A DNA stretch of 64,000 nt. Source: JAYPAN01 sp049597955. Its GTDB lineage: Bacteria; Pseudomonadota; Alphaproteobacteria; RS24. Below are positions 41,390-51,444 of the stretch, piece after piece. Both the position numbers and the translations under genes were made by a program. The notes under the pieces were generated by a model, which was not told the DNA's origin, made no database searches, and saw only the letters and a program-made list of their open reading frames with translations. Each line of letters begins with the position of its first letter. Positions within the stretch are counted from its first letter, which is position 1. The stretch spans positions 3,984-67,983 of the forward strand of contig JBMYND010000010.1 of assembly GCA_049597955.1 (NCBI GenBank), given 5' to 3'.

Positions 41390-44300
41390 ATGGCAGTGAC
41401 GAAAACGGACGGATTAGGCATGGGTAACAAGCGGCAAAACAACATACCGGCACAGCGCAACGGGCTTCCGGCTCGGCAGGGGCTGTATGACCCGGCCAAT
41501 GAGCATGATGCGTGCGGCATTGGCTTTGTTGCCAATATCAAAAATGTCAAAAGCCATGACATTGTCCGCGATGGCTTGACGATTCTGGAAAATCTGGAAC
41601 ATCGCGGCGCGGTCGGCGCTGACCCGAAAGCCGGTGACGGCGTTGGCATGCTGATCCAAATGCCCGACGCATTTTTCCGCAAAGTGACGGCTGACCAGTT
41701 CACCTTGCCCGAAGAAGGTCAATATGGTGTTGGCATGGTGTTTTTGCCGCCGCATGAAGGCGCGCGCGCCGATATTGAAAAACGCTTTGAGGCGGTGATT
41801 GGCGAAGAAGGCCACAAGGTTTTGGGCTGGCGCGATGTGCCGGTGGACAGCAGCGATTTGGGCTATTCCATTGTGCCGACCGAGCCGGTGATACGCCAGA
41901 TTTTTGTCGCCAATGGCAAAAAAATTGAAGACCGCGACGCATTCGAGCGCGATTTATTTGTTGTTCGGCGGGTCATGGAATTATGGGTTGCCAAGGCAAA
42001 TTTGCCCGACACTAAGGATTTCTTCTATATCCCGTCGCTGTCTTCCTGGACGGTGCTTTATAAAGGCCTTTTGCTGTCGAGCCAGCTTGGCCCTTATTAT
42101 GATGATTTGCGCGACCCCGATACAGTATCAGCCATGGCGCTGGTGCATCAGCGTTTTTCAACCAATACTTTCCCCACATGGTCGCTGGCCCAGCCTTTCC
42201 GGATGATTTGCCATAATGGCGAGATAAACACAGTGCGCGGCAATGTGAATTGGATGGCAGCGCGCCATGAAACGCTGAAAACGCCGCTTTTTGGCGATGA
42301 TTTGGATAAGCTCTGGCCGCTGATTCAAGAAGGCCAATCCGACAGTGCCAGCTTTGACAATGCGCTGGAATTGCTGGTCATGGGCGGCTATTCGCTGGCC
42401 CATGCCATGATGATGCTGATACCCGAAGCCTGGTCAGGCAATCCGCTTATGGATGAAGAGCGGCGCGCTTTTTACGAATATAATGCCGCGCTGATGGAAC
42501 CTTGGGACGGCCCGGCTGCCGTCGCCTTTACCAATGGCCGCCAGATTGGCGCCACGCTTGACCGCAATGGCCTGCGCCCGGCGCGCTATTATGTCACTTC
42601 CGATGACCGGGTGATGATGGCGTCTGAAATGGGCGTGCTGCCTGCGCCGGAAGACAAAATCGTCGAAAAATGGCGGCTGCAACCGGGCAAAATGCTGCTG
42701 ATTGACCTTGAGCAAGGGCGGATTATTTCCGATGCCGAAATCAAGGCCGAACTGGCCGGCGCCCATCCCTACAGGGAATGGTTGGGCCGGGCGCAAATCA
42801 AGCTCGAAGACCTGCCCCGCCCGGAAGGTGCGGCGCATGTCTCTTCCGATATTCCCCTGCTCGACCAGCAACAGGCTTTTGGCTATACGCAAGAGGATTT
42901 GAAATTCCTGCTCTCGCCGATGATTGAACGCGGCGAGGAAGGCACTGGCTCAATGGGGACGGATACGCCGATTTCGGCTTTGTCCGACAAATCCAAGCCG
43001 CTTTATACCTATTTCAAACAGAATTTCGCGCAAGTCACCAACCCGCCAATCGACCCGATACGCGAGGAATTGGTCATGTCGCTGGTCTCCTTTATCGGCC
43101 CGCGCCCCAATTTGCTGGATTTTGAAGGCACGGCCACGCAAAAAAGACTGGAAGTGGCGCAGCCGATTTTGAGCAATGATGATTTGGAGAAAATCCGCCG
43201 TATCAGCGATATTGAAGACAATAATTTCCACGCGGTCACGCTCGACATGACTTGGGAACTGGCCGCTGGCGCTGACGGGCTGAAAGCGCGGCTGGACGCG
43301 CTGTGCCAAGAGGCTGAAAATGCCATTGCCAGCAATCATGAAAATATCATCATCCTGTCTGACCGCGCCCTGTCGGCGCAGCGCGTGGCCATTCCGGCCT
43401 TGCTGGCCACGGCGGCAGTGCATCATCATTTGATACGCACGGGTCTTCGCACCTCGGCCGGTCTGGTGATTGAAACCGGCGAAGCACGCGAGATTCACCA
43501 TTTCTGCTGTCTGGCAGGCTATGGGGCCGAAGCGATTAATCCCTATCTGGCCTTTGATACAGTCGATAATCTGCGCGAAAAAATGCAGCTTGATTTAAGC
43601 CGCGACGTGGCGCATCAGCATTTCGTCAAAGCCGCCGGCAAGGGCATGCGCAAAGTCATGTCGAAAATGGGTATTTCGACCTATCAATCCTATTGCGGCG
43701 CGCAGATTTTTGATGCGGTCGGTCTGGCACAGGGCTTTATTGACAGCTATTTCACCGGCACAGCGACAACGATTGAAGGCATTGGCCTTGCCGAAGTGGC
43801 TGAGGAAACCTTGCTGCGCCACAAGGCGGCGTTTGGCGATGATGCGATTTTGCGCGACGCGCTTGATGTCGGCGGCGAATATGCGGTGCGGGTGCGCGGC
43901 GAAGACCATGTTTGGAATGCCGAAACGGTCGGCTCCTTGCAACATGCCGTGCGCGGCAATAGCCGTGACCAATATCGCGCCTATGCTGCCGCGATAAATG
44001 AGCAGGATGAGCGGCTGCTGACATTGCGCGGCCTGTTCCGCATCCGCAAGGCCGATGAAACCGGTCGCACGCCCCTGTCATTGGACGAGGTGGAACCGGT
44101 CACGGAAATCGTCAAACGCTTTGCCACCGGCGCCATGTCGCTCGGCTCGATAAGCCCGGAAGCGCATGAAACATTGGCGCTGGCGATGAACCGGCTGGGC
44201 GGCAAATCCAATACTGGTGAAGGCGGCGAAGAATCGGCGCGCTTTGTGCCTATGGAAAATGGCGATTCGCGTCGCTCGGCGATTAAGCAAGTCGCGTCAG

Positions 44301-46054
44301 GGCGTTTCGGTGTGACCACTGAATATTTGGCCAATTCCGACATGATACAAATCAAAATGGCGCAAGGCGCCAAGCCGGGCGAAGGCGGTCAATTGCCCGG
44401 TCACAAAGTTGACCGGCGGATTGCTGCCGTGCGCCACTCAACCCCCGGTGTCGGGCTGATTTCGCCGCCGCCGCATCATGATATTTATTCGATTGAAGAT
44501 TTGGCACAGCTGATTTTCGATTTGAAAAACACCAATCCGCGCGCCGATATTTCGGTCAAGCTGGTTTCCGAAGTCGGCGTCGGCACAGTGGCGGCAGGCG
44601 TTTCCAAAGCGCGCGCCGACCATGTGACCATTTCCGGTTTTGAAGGCGGCACCGGAGCCAGCCCGCTCACCTCTATCAAACATGCCGGCAGCCCGTGGGA
44701 AATTGGCTTGGCTGAAACCCATCAGACGTTGGTGCTGAATGATTTGCGCACCCGCATTGCTGTGCAAGTGGATGGTGGCCTGCGCACGGGCCGCGATGTG
44801 ATTGTCGGCGCTTTGCTGGGGGCTGACGAATTTGGCTTTTCCACCGCCCCGCTGATTGCGGCGGGTTGCATTATGATGCGCAAATGTCATTTGAACACTT
44901 GCCCGGTCGGTATTGCCACGCAAAATGAAGAATTGCGCAAACGCTTTACCGGCACGCCGGAGCATGTGATTAATTATTTCTTCTTCATTGCTGAGGAAGT
45001 GCGCGAAATGCTGGCTGAAATGGGCTATCGCAGCATGGACGAGATTATCGGCCAGACCGATTTGCTCGACACCAAAACCGCGATTGACCATTGGAAGGCG
45101 CAAGGGCTGGATTTCACCCGCCTGTTCACCAAGATTGAAACCGAGCGGCCGGTTTTTCATTGCGAAACGCAAAATCATCCGATTGATGAGATTCTCGACC
45201 GCAAGCTGATTGAACAGGCCATGCCGGCATTGGAAAGCAAAACGCCGGTGCAAATCGAAACGCCCATCACCAATATTGACCGCTCGGCAGGGACAATGCT
45301 GTCAGGTGAATTGGCCCTGCGCCACGGCCATGCCGGTCTGGCAGAAGACACAATTTCTGTGCGGCTGACCGGCACGGCTGGCCAGAGTTTTGGCGCGTTT
45401 TTGGCGCGTGGCGTCTCTTTTGAGTTAGAAGGCGAAGCCAATGATTATGTCGGCAAAGGGCTGTCCGGCGGGCGCATTGCCATTTACCCGCCCAAAGACA
45501 GTGCCATTGTGCCGGAAAACAGCATTATTGTCGGCAATACGGTGCTATATGGCGCGATTGAGGGCGAATGCTATTTCCGTGGCGTCGCGGGCGAACGCTT
45601 TGCCGTGCGCAATTCCGGCGCGGTGGCGGTGATTGAAGGCGCGGGCGACCATTGCTGCGAATATATGACCGGCGGATGCGTGGTCGTGCTGGGCATGACC
45701 GGGCGCAATTTTGCCGCTGGCATGTCGGGCGGCATTGCCTATGTCTATGATGAAGACGGCAGTTTTGAGACGCGCTGCAATATGGCCATGGTTGAACTTG
45801 AGCCGGTGACCGGCGCGGTCGGCTCGGCCTTGACGCAGCTGACCGGCGATATGCGCCACCATGATGCTGAGCGCCTGCACAAGCTGTTGGAAAATCATGC
45901 CCGCTACACCAATTCGGCGCGCGCCCAAGCAATACTTGCCGATTGGGAAAATCAATTGCCGAAATTCCGCAAAGTCATGCCGACAGAATTCCGTCGTGCC
46001 CTTAATGAACTGGCCGGTGATAGTGAGCAAGCCAGCGCGACAGCAGGAGAATGA
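41390..46054 (+). CDS. gltB: Glutamate synthase [NADPH] large subunit
   Basis: 1554 residues. After a pro-sequence, the catalytic N-terminal Cys is in HDACGIGFVANIK (about residue 42), start of the glutamine amidotransferase domain (SFSTNTFPTWSLAQPFRMICHNGEINT, shown in part). The central and FMN domains hold SGFEGGTGASPLTS and the 3Fe-4S cluster cysteines CIMMRKCHLNTCPVG. The C-terminal GXGXG-type helix has YMTGGCVVVLG. It makes two glutamates from glutamine and 2-oxoglutarate. An alternative start at 41420 is possible. The stop is 1 bp before the gltD start. Confidence 0.96.
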   Translation: MAVTKTDGLGMGNKRQNNIPAQRNGLPARQGLYDPANEHDACGIGFVANIKNVKSHDIVRDGLTILENLEHRGAVGADPKAGDGVGMLIQMPDAFFRKVTADQFTLPEEGQYGVGMVFLPPHEGARADIEKRFEAVIGEEGHKVLGWRDVPVDSSDLGYSIVPTEPVIRQIFVANGKKIEDRDAFERDLFVVRRVMELWVAKANLPDTKDFFYIPSLSSWTVLYKGLLLSSQLGPYYDDLRDPDTVSAMALVHQRFSTNTFPTWSLAQPFRMICHNGEINTVRGNVNWMAARHETLKTPLFGDDLDKLWPLIQEGQSDSASFDNALELLVMGGYSLAHAMMMLIPEAWSGNPLMDEERRAFYEYNAALMEPWDGPAAVAFTNGRQIGATLDRNGLRPARYYVTSDDRVMMASEMGVLPAPEDKIVEKWRLQPGKMLLIDLEQGRIISDAEIKAELAGAHPYREWLGRAQIKLEDLPRPEGAAHVSSDIPLLDQQQAFGYTQEDLKFLLSPMIERGEEGTGSMGTDTPISALSDKSKPLYTYFKQNFAQVTNPPIDPIREELVMSLVSFIGPRPNLLDFEGTATQKRLEVAQPILSNDDLEKIRRISDIEDNNFHAVTLDMTWELAAGADGLKARLDALCQEAENAIASNHENIIILSDRALSAQRVAIPALLATAAVHHHLIRTGLRTSAGLVIETGEAREIHHFCCLAGYGAEAINPYLAFDTVDNLREKMQLDLSRDVAHQHFVKAAGKGMRKVMSKMGISTYQSYCGAQIFDAVGLAQGFIDSYFTGTATTIEGIGLAEVAEETLLRHKAAFGDDAILRDALDVGGEYAVRVRGEDHVWNAETVGSLQHAVRGNSRDQYRAYAAAINEQDERLLTLRGLFRIRKADETGRTPLSLDEVEPVTEIVKRFATGAMSLGSISPEAHETLALAMNRLGGKSNTGEGGEESARFVPMENGDSRRSAIKQVASGRFGVTTEYLANSDMIQIKMAQGAKPGEGGQLPGHKVDRRIAAVRHSTPGVGLISPPPHHDIYSIEDLAQLIFDLKNTNPRADISVKLVSEVGVGTVAAGVSKARADHVTISGFEGGTGASPLTSIKHAGSPWEIGLAETHQTLVLNDLRTRIAVQVDGGLRTGRDVIVGALLGADEFGFSTAPLIAAGCIMMRKCHLNTCPVGIATQNEELRKRFTGTPEHVINYFFFIAEEVREMLAEMGYRSMDEIIGQTDLLDTKTAIDHWKAQGLDFTRLFTKIETERPVFHCETQNHPIDEILDRKLIEQAMPALESKTPVQIETPITNIDRSAGTMLSGELALRHGHAGLAEDTISVRLTGTAGQSFGAFLARGVSFELEGEANDYVGKGLSGGRIAIYPPKDSAIVPENSIIVGNTVLYGAIEGECYFRGVAGERFAVRNSGAVAVIEGAGDHCCEYMTGGCVVVLGMTGRNFAAGMSGGIAYVYDEDGSFETRCNMAMVELEPVTGAVGSALTQLTGDMRHHDAERLHKLLENHARYTNSARAQAILADWENQLPKFRKVMPTEFRRALNELAGDSEQASATAGE

Positions 46055-46055
46055 A

Positions 46056-47474
46056 ATGGGAAAAGCAACCGGATTTCTTGAGTTAGACCGTCAGGATCGC
46101 ACTTATTTGCCGCCCGAAGAGCGCGTGCAAAACTTCCGCGAATTTGTTGTGCCGCTGGATGAAAAAGACCTGCGCGGCCAAGCCTCGCGCTGTATGGATT
46201 GCGGTGTGCCTTATTGCCATAATGGCTGCCCGGTCAATAATCAAATCCCTGACTGGAATGATTTGGTCTATACCGCCGACTGGAAAGCGGCGCTGACCAA
46301 TCTGCACTCAACCAATAATTTCCCCGAATTTACCGGTCGGATTTGCCCTGCCCCATGCGAGGCCTCTTGCACATTGAACATTGATGACAGCCCGGTAACG
46401 ATTAAAAGCATTGAATGTGCGATTATCGACAAGGGCTGGGACAATGGCTGGATTGAGCCGCAAATCCCTGCCGCCAAAACCGGCAAATCGGTCGGCATTG
46501 TCGGCTCCGGCCCGGCCGGTATGGCGGCTGCCCAACAGCTTGCCCGCGCCGGCCATGATGTGCATGTCTATGAAAAACACGCCAAAGCGGGCGGCCTGTT
46601 GCGCTATGGCATTCCTGATTTCAAAATGGAAAAACACGGCATTGACCGGCGCGTTGAGCAAATGCAAGCCGAAGGCGTCACTTTCCATTATGACACGCAT
46701 ATTGGTGTCACCCTGTCGGTCGAAGAGTTGCAGGCCAAGCATGATGCGATTGTGCTGGCCGGTGGCTCGGAAGTGCCGCGCGACCTGCCCGTGCCGGGCC
46801 GCGCCCTTGACGGTGTGCATTTCGCCATGGATTTCCTGCCGCAGCAAAACCGCCGCGTCGGCCAAGAGCCGATTGGCGATGTTGAGCCAATTCTGGCCGA
46901 AGACAAGCATGTGATTGTCATTGGCGGCGGTGATACCGGCTCTGACTGTATCGGCACGAGTTTTCGCCAAGGCGCGCTTTCCGTGACGCAATTGGAAATC
47001 ATGCCCATGCCGCCGGAAAAGGAAAATAAAGGCCTGACATGGCCGGATTGGCCGCTGAAAATGCGCACATCTTCCAGCCAGGAAGAAGGCGCGATACGCG
47101 ATTTTTCCGTCATGACCACCGAAGTCATCGGCGAAGACGGCAAGGTGACAGCGATTAAATGCGTCAAAGTGGATGACACGATGCAGGCGATTGAAGGCTC
47201 GGATTTTGAATTGCCGGCTGATTTGGTGCTGCTGGCTATGGGCTTTGTGCATCCTGTCCATGCGGGCATGATTGATGCGCTGGGTCTGGAAAAAGACGGG
47301 CGCGGCAATGTCGCTGCCGACACGGCCACTTATCAGACATCGCAAGATAAAATCTTCACCTGTGGCGATATGCGCCGCGGTCAATCGCTGGTGGTGTGGG
47401 CCATTCGGGAAGGACGCCAATGCGCCCGCGAAGTCGATTTCTGCTTGATGGGTGAAACCGCCCTGCCGCGCTAG
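46056..47474 (+). CDS. gltD: Glutamate synthase [NADPH] small subunit
   Basis: 472 residues from the ATG at 46056, one base after the gltB stop with CAGGAGA upstream. N-terminal cysteine clusters CMDCGVPYCHNGCPVNNQIP and APCEASCTLN bind two 4Fe-4S centres. Two dinucleotide folds follow: FAD (VGIVGSGPAGMAAAQQ) and NADPH (VIVIGGGDTGSDCIG). It passes electrons from NADPH to GltB. The frame also runs back to 45861 inside gltB, which is only an overlap of frames. Confidence 0.95.
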   Translation: MGKATGFLELDRQDRTYLPPEERVQNFREFVVPLDEKDLRGQASRCMDCGVPYCHNGCPVNNQIPDWNDLVYTADWKAALTNLHSTNNFPEFTGRICPAPCEASCTLNIDDSPVTIKSIECAIIDKGWDNGWIEPQIPAAKTGKSVGIVGSGPAGMAAAQQLARAGHDVHVYEKHAKAGGLLRYGIPDFKMEKHGIDRRVEQMQAEGVTFHYDTHIGVTLSVEELQAKHDAIVLAGGSEVPRDLPVPGRALDGVHFAMDFLPQQNRRVGQEPIGDVEPILAEDKHVIVIGGGDTGSDCIGTSFRQGALSVTQLEIMPMPPEKENKGLTWPDWPLKMRTSSSQEEGAIRDFSVMTTEVIGEDGKVTAIKCVKVDDTMQAIEGSDFELPADLVLLAMGFVHPVHAGMIDALGLEKDGRGNVAADTATYQTSQDKIFTCGDMRRGQSLVVWAIREGRQCAREVDFCLMGETALPR

Positions 47475-47485
47475 AAAGCCATGCG

Positions 47486-49000
47486 TTAAACGCTCAAGCG
47501 CAGCAAATCATCCAGCACGCGCTCAACATGGCGCACACTGTTGCACACATTAACTTGCGTGCAATAAGCGCCCAGCCTTTTCATTTCGCTGTCGCCCGTA
47601 TTCCAGCTTGATTCCGGCTCCGGATTCAGCCATATCACGCGCCGCGCGCGCTCATGGATTTCCTTCAGCACCAAATGGCCGGGATCGCCGAAATTCGACC
47701 GGCCATCGCCCAAGACAATAAGCGTGGTTTTTTTATCAACCTTGTCGAGCACCGCCTCGGCCAAATCATGCAGCGCCACCCCATAATCGGTTGAGCCGCC
47801 GCCATAATTGCGCAAAGCTTCCTGCATTGCTTCGTCAATATCCTTTTCGGCCATCAAATCGGTGATTTCACCGGCCCGATTGGAAAAAATAAAGGAACGG
47901 GTTTTCGGCATTACTTCGCCGAGACTGTAGAGAAACATCAAGAAAAACCGCGACACGGCGGCAACCGAGCCGGACACATCGCACAGAACAATCAGCTTGG
48001 GCCGGTCAATTTTGGTGCGCCGCCAAGCCAATTCAAACAAATTGCCGTCATAAGCCTGGTTGCGCCGCATGGTGCGACGAATATCAAGCATGCCGCGCCG
48101 CGCTTTTTTGCGGCGACGGGCATGGCGGCTGGCCAATCTTTTGGCCAATCGCCGAATGAGATTGCGCATCAGCGCCATATCAGATTTATCCAAATGCCCC
48201 AGCCGGATACGGCTTAACGCTTCCTCGCGCAGCAGACGACCGGCATTTTTGGTGCGCATGGCGATTTGGCGCTCGACAAAATCATGCACTTGGTCGAACA
48301 ACCGGGCGCGACCTTGCTGCAAGCGCGTCGCTTCACCCTCCATGCCCGCTTCGCGGTAATTGCGTAAATCCTCATCCAGCCCGGCCAGCCCCATCGCCTC
48401 CAATATACGGCGCGAAAACATGCCCTGCTGGGTAAACAGCCGCGCATTTTGCAAACCGGCCTGTGTCGCCGCCGCGGTCATGGCCGCCTGCAAGGCGGGC
48501 TGGTTATTGCGCTCTACCATTTCGGTTAAAGTCTGGCTGGTGTCGATTTCTCTGTCGGGCATTTGCGCCCCGCCCTGCGCCGGTTGACCGCCCTGACCGG
48601 ATGGCTCACCGCCCTCGCCCCCTTCGCCGGGCATTCCCTCATTATTGGCGCCGTCACCATCATCGCTTTCGCCGTCATCGGCCTCAGCCTCTGCCTGCCG
48701 CTCATCATTTTCTGCATTTGTCGGTAAATTGGCCGCATCCGGCTCGGCGGTTTGCGGCGGCATGAAATAGGCTTCGAAAGCGGCATCAAAAGCCAGTTTT
48801 TCATCTTCGGTTTTGGCCACAGCATGGCCCAAAGCATGTTTCAGCAAGGCGCGCTCACCCAGCCCCATCATGTCAATCACGGCGGCGACATCAATCGCTT
48901 CAGCCGGTGACACACGAATATCCGAGGCGCGCAAAACACGCATAAAATCGGCAATCATTGCCTGCTGGCCATTATTGGCGAGATTTGGGTCGGCCCTCAT
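47486..49000 (-). CDS. VWA-domain protein, CoxE-like
   Basis: 504 residues. A long acidic, glycine- and glutamine-rich stretch (about 80-160) separates an N-terminal helical part from the von Willebrand A domain, which has the MIDAS start VLCDVSGSVAAVSR (about 355) and a later VLGDGRSNFGDP. Partner of MoxR-type AAA ATPases, usually activating metal-enzyme or surface complexes. Here the AAA gene is directly upstream (6 bp), but no cox or other client genes are adjacent. Confidence 0.85.
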   Translation of the reverse strand: MRADPNLANNGQQAMIADFMRVLRASDIRVSPAEAIDVAAVIDMMGLGERALLKHALGHAVAKTEDEKLAFDAAFEAYFMPPQTAEPDAANLPTNAENDERQAEAEADDGESDDGDGANNEGMPGEGGEGGEPSGQGGQPAQGGAQMPDREIDTSQTLTEMVERNNQPALQAAMTAAATQAGLQNARLFTQQGMFSRRILEAMGLAGLDEDLRNYREAGMEGEATRLQQGRARLFDQVHDFVERQIAMRTKNAGRLLREEALSRIRLGHLDKSDMALMRNLIRRLAKRLASRHARRRKKARRGMLDIRRTMRRNQAYDGNLFELAWRRTKIDRPKLIVLCDVSGSVAAVSRFFLMFLYSLGEVMPKTRSFIFSNRAGEITDLMAEKDIDEAMQEALRNYGGGSTDYGVALHDLAEAVLDKVDKKTTLIVLGDGRSNFGDPGHLVLKEIHERARRVIWLNPEPESSWNTGDSEMKRLGAYCTQVNVCNSVRHVERVLDDLLRLSV

Positions 49001-49006
49001 GGCGCG

Positions 49007-49957
49007 CTAATCGGCGGTGGCGGTTTGCGTCTCGCGCATCAGACGCGGCAATTCGCTGCTCACACTGTCAATGTCAGACTTGAATTTCAGCAGCACATTC
49101 AGCGTATTGGCAACAAATTCGGAATCCAGCACATCCATATTCAGCAAGACAATCGTGCGTGCCCAGTCAATCGTCTCGCTGACCGCCGGTGGTTTTTTCA
49201 AATCCATATCCCGCACCGCCTGCACAAAGGCCACAATATGGGCGCGCATCATCTCATTCAGCGACGGCACACGCGCCTGCAAAATCGCCGTTTCGCGCGC
49301 CGCATCGGGGAACGGAATATATAAATGCAGACAACGCCGCTTCAACGCATCACCAATCTCGCGCGTATTATTCGAGGTCAGAAACACAATTGGCGGCGTA
49401 TTTGCCTTTATCGTGCCAAGCTCCGGCACGGAAACCTGATAATCGGACAGGATTTCGAGCAAAAAGGCTTCAAACTCATCATCCGATTTGTCAATCTCGT
49501 CAATCAACAACACCACGCCATTATCGGCACGCAGTGCTTGCAGCAAGGGGCGGGTCAATAAAAACTGCTCAGAGAAAAACACATCCTCAAAGCCGTTCAA
49601 ACGCTCCATGGAGCTGTCGAGCGAACCGGCCCCATCCATTAATTCGCCGAGCTTTTCCTTCAATACCTGCGTGTAAAGCAATTGCTTGCCATATTGCCAT
49701 TCATACAGCGCCTTGGCTTCATCCAGCCCTTCATAACATTGCAAGCGTATCATATCGAGGCCGAGATATTCCGCCGTCGCTTTGGCCAATTCGGTTTTGC
49801 CGACACCGGGCGGGCCTTCAATCAGCAGGGGCTTTTGTAATTGCTGCGCCAGATACAGCGCGGTGGCGATTTGTTCATCGCTGACATAGCCCAAATTGCG
49901 ATAGCCCGATTGCAGGGCCTCAATTTCAGCGCGGGCGGAAGATTGTTTACGCATCAT
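49007..49957 (-). CDS. MoxR-family AAA+ ATPase
   Basis: About 316 residues from the ATG at 49957 (GAGG upstream); starts at 49954 and 49966 are also possible. Walker A GPPGVGKTELAKATA, Walker B VVLLIDEIDKSD, sensor region LTSNNTREIGD and the arginine finger near KRRCLHLYIPFP are present. MoxR proteins act as chaperone-like ATPases with VWA partners; the VWA gene follows 6 bp later. Client unknown. Confidence 0.88.
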   Translation of the reverse strand: MMRKQSSARAEIEALQSGYRNLGYVSDEQIATALYLAQQLQKPLLIEGPPGVGKTELAKATAEYLGLDMIRLQCYEGLDEAKALYEWQYGKQLLYTQVLKEKLGELMDGAGSLDSSMERLNGFEDVFFSEQFLLTRPLLQALRADNGVVLLIDEIDKSDDEFEAFLLEILSDYQVSVPELGTIKANTPPIVFLTSNNTREIGDALKRRCLHLYIPFPDAARETAILQARVPSLNEMMRAHIVAFVQAVRDMDLKKPPAVSETIDWARTIVLLNMDVLDSEFVANTLNVLLKFKSDIDSVSSELPRLMRETQTATAD

Positions 49958-50048
49958 AGTCCTCATTTCGGGCCGCACCTTAGCACAGCGCGCCAGCAAA
50001 GCCAGCATTGTCGGACAAGCCTGGGGCCGGGCAAAACCGGCGCGCCAC

Positions 50049-51257
50049 CTATTTGGCCAGTAAATGGGTCAGCAGGCCGGGCGTGGCATAGCCATCGGCC
50101 ACCAGATTCTCCGCCGCCTGATATTGCCGCACGGCGCGCCGCGTCAATCGGCCCAGCACACCGTCAGCATCGCCTGTATCATAGCCTTTGGCCGCCAATT
50201 GGCGTTGCAATTCCGTGATTTCACGCGGCAGCAAAGGCCTGTCGCCAAGTGGCCAGGCGCGGGCAATATTGCCGAGGCCGTCAAACCGGTCGGCCAAATG
50301 CCCGACCGCCAGCGCATAGGCCGGTGCGGTATTGTAACGCAGCAAGGCGCGGAAATTGCGGGTCACCAAAAAGGCAGGCCCGCGATGGCCAGCCGGTGCG
50401 AAAAGCGCCAAATCGCCAAGCGAGGCGTATAATTCGCCACTCAGCGCCGTCACCCCCATTTCCTGCCAAAGCGAAACCGGCTCATAGCGTTTCAAATCAG
50501 CCATGCCAAAATCAAACCCGTCCGGCAAGCTCACCTCCACCCCCCAAGGCAGACCGGCGCGCCAGCCGGAGACTTTCAGATAATTGGCGGTAGAGGCCAG
50601 CGCATCACGCGGCTGTGTCCATATATTGCGAATACCGTCGCCCGTGCCATCGGCGGCATAGCCGAGATAAGTTGTCGGGATGAATTGCGTATGCCCCATC
50701 GCCCCGGCCCAGCTGCCCTTAAAGTCAGCCAGCGCAACATCGCCCGATTGCAGAATATCCAATGCCGCCAGCAATTGTTGTCGCCCAAAGGCAGCCCGCT
50801 TGCCCTGATAACCAAGCGTGGCCAAAGCCTGCAAGACCGGAAAACTGCCTTTATTGCCGCCATAATTGGTTTCGACCCCCCAAATCGCCACGATAATGCT
50901 GCGTGGCACGCCATATTGGCTTTCCAATTGGCCAAGAAAAGCGTCCCATTCCTGCAATTCGGCGCGCCCCAGACGCAATCGCTCATCCGTCACCATATGG
51001 TCGAGATAGGCCCAAATCGGTTTGACATATTCGGGTTGGCGCTCGGACAAGCGCACCACTTCCGGGTCAGGCTCAAGCCGCGCCAGCGCCTCAAGATAGG
51101 CCGCATCAATGCCCTTGCCGCGCGCTTCAGCCTGCACAGATTGGATAAATCGGTTAAAAGCAGTATCCGCAAATGCGCTTGTCAGGCTCAGCAGCATAAA
51201 GGCCGGTATCAGCAAAAGCTGTTTTGCATTTATTATGTGATTTTCTTGTTTCAGCAT
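50049..51257 (-). CDS. Lytic murein transglycosylase, MltB type, with peptidoglycan-binding domain
   Basis: 402 residues with a hydrophobic leader (LLLIPAFMLLSLTSAFA, cleavage about residue 31). The catalytic Glu is in AIWGVETNYGG, followed by GHTQFIPTTYLGYAADGTGDGIRNIW (in part), typical of the MltB/Slt35 family. The C-terminal 60 residues are a peptidoglycan-binding domain (AKGYDTGDADGVLGRLTRRAVRQYQ). It cleaves the glycan strands of murein to make anhydro-muropeptides. Monocistronic. Confidence 0.88.
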   Translation of the reverse strand: MLKQENHIINAKQLLLIPAFMLLSLTSAFADTAFNRFIQSVQAEARGKGIDAAYLEALARLEPDPEVVRLSERQPEYVKPIWAYLDHMVTDERLRLGRAELQEWDAFLGQLESQYGVPRSIIVAIWGVETNYGGNKGSFPVLQALATLGYQGKRAAFGRQQLLAALDILQSGDVALADFKGSWAGAMGHTQFIPTTYLGYAADGTGDGIRNIWTQPRDALASTANYLKVSGWRAGLPWGVEVSLPDGFDFGMADLKRYEPVSLWQEMGVTALSGELYASLGDLALFAPAGHRGPAFLVTRNFRALLRYNTAPAYALAVGHLADRFDGLGNIARAWPLGDRPLLPREITELQRQLAAKGYDTGDADGVLGRLTRRAVRQYQAAENLVADGYATPGLLTHLLAK

Positions 51258-51444
51258 CAGCCTGCCGGTCTTTTGCCGACCCTCCCTATTGCCTCGCGCC
51301 GGCGTGCCGCCGCTTGCGATTTATTTATGTTAGATGATTCAGGTGGATTTTGCCACTTTATGCGCCCTGTCCCCTTTAGCGATTTTGCCCGCTATGCTAG
51401 AACATTATCATCCTCCTGTTTCCCTTGTGTAAAGGTTTTGCATC

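Noticed and set aside
46308..47420. Long open frame antisense to gltD
   Set aside because: Fully opposite the gltD coding sequence, no domain, composition typical of antisense frames.
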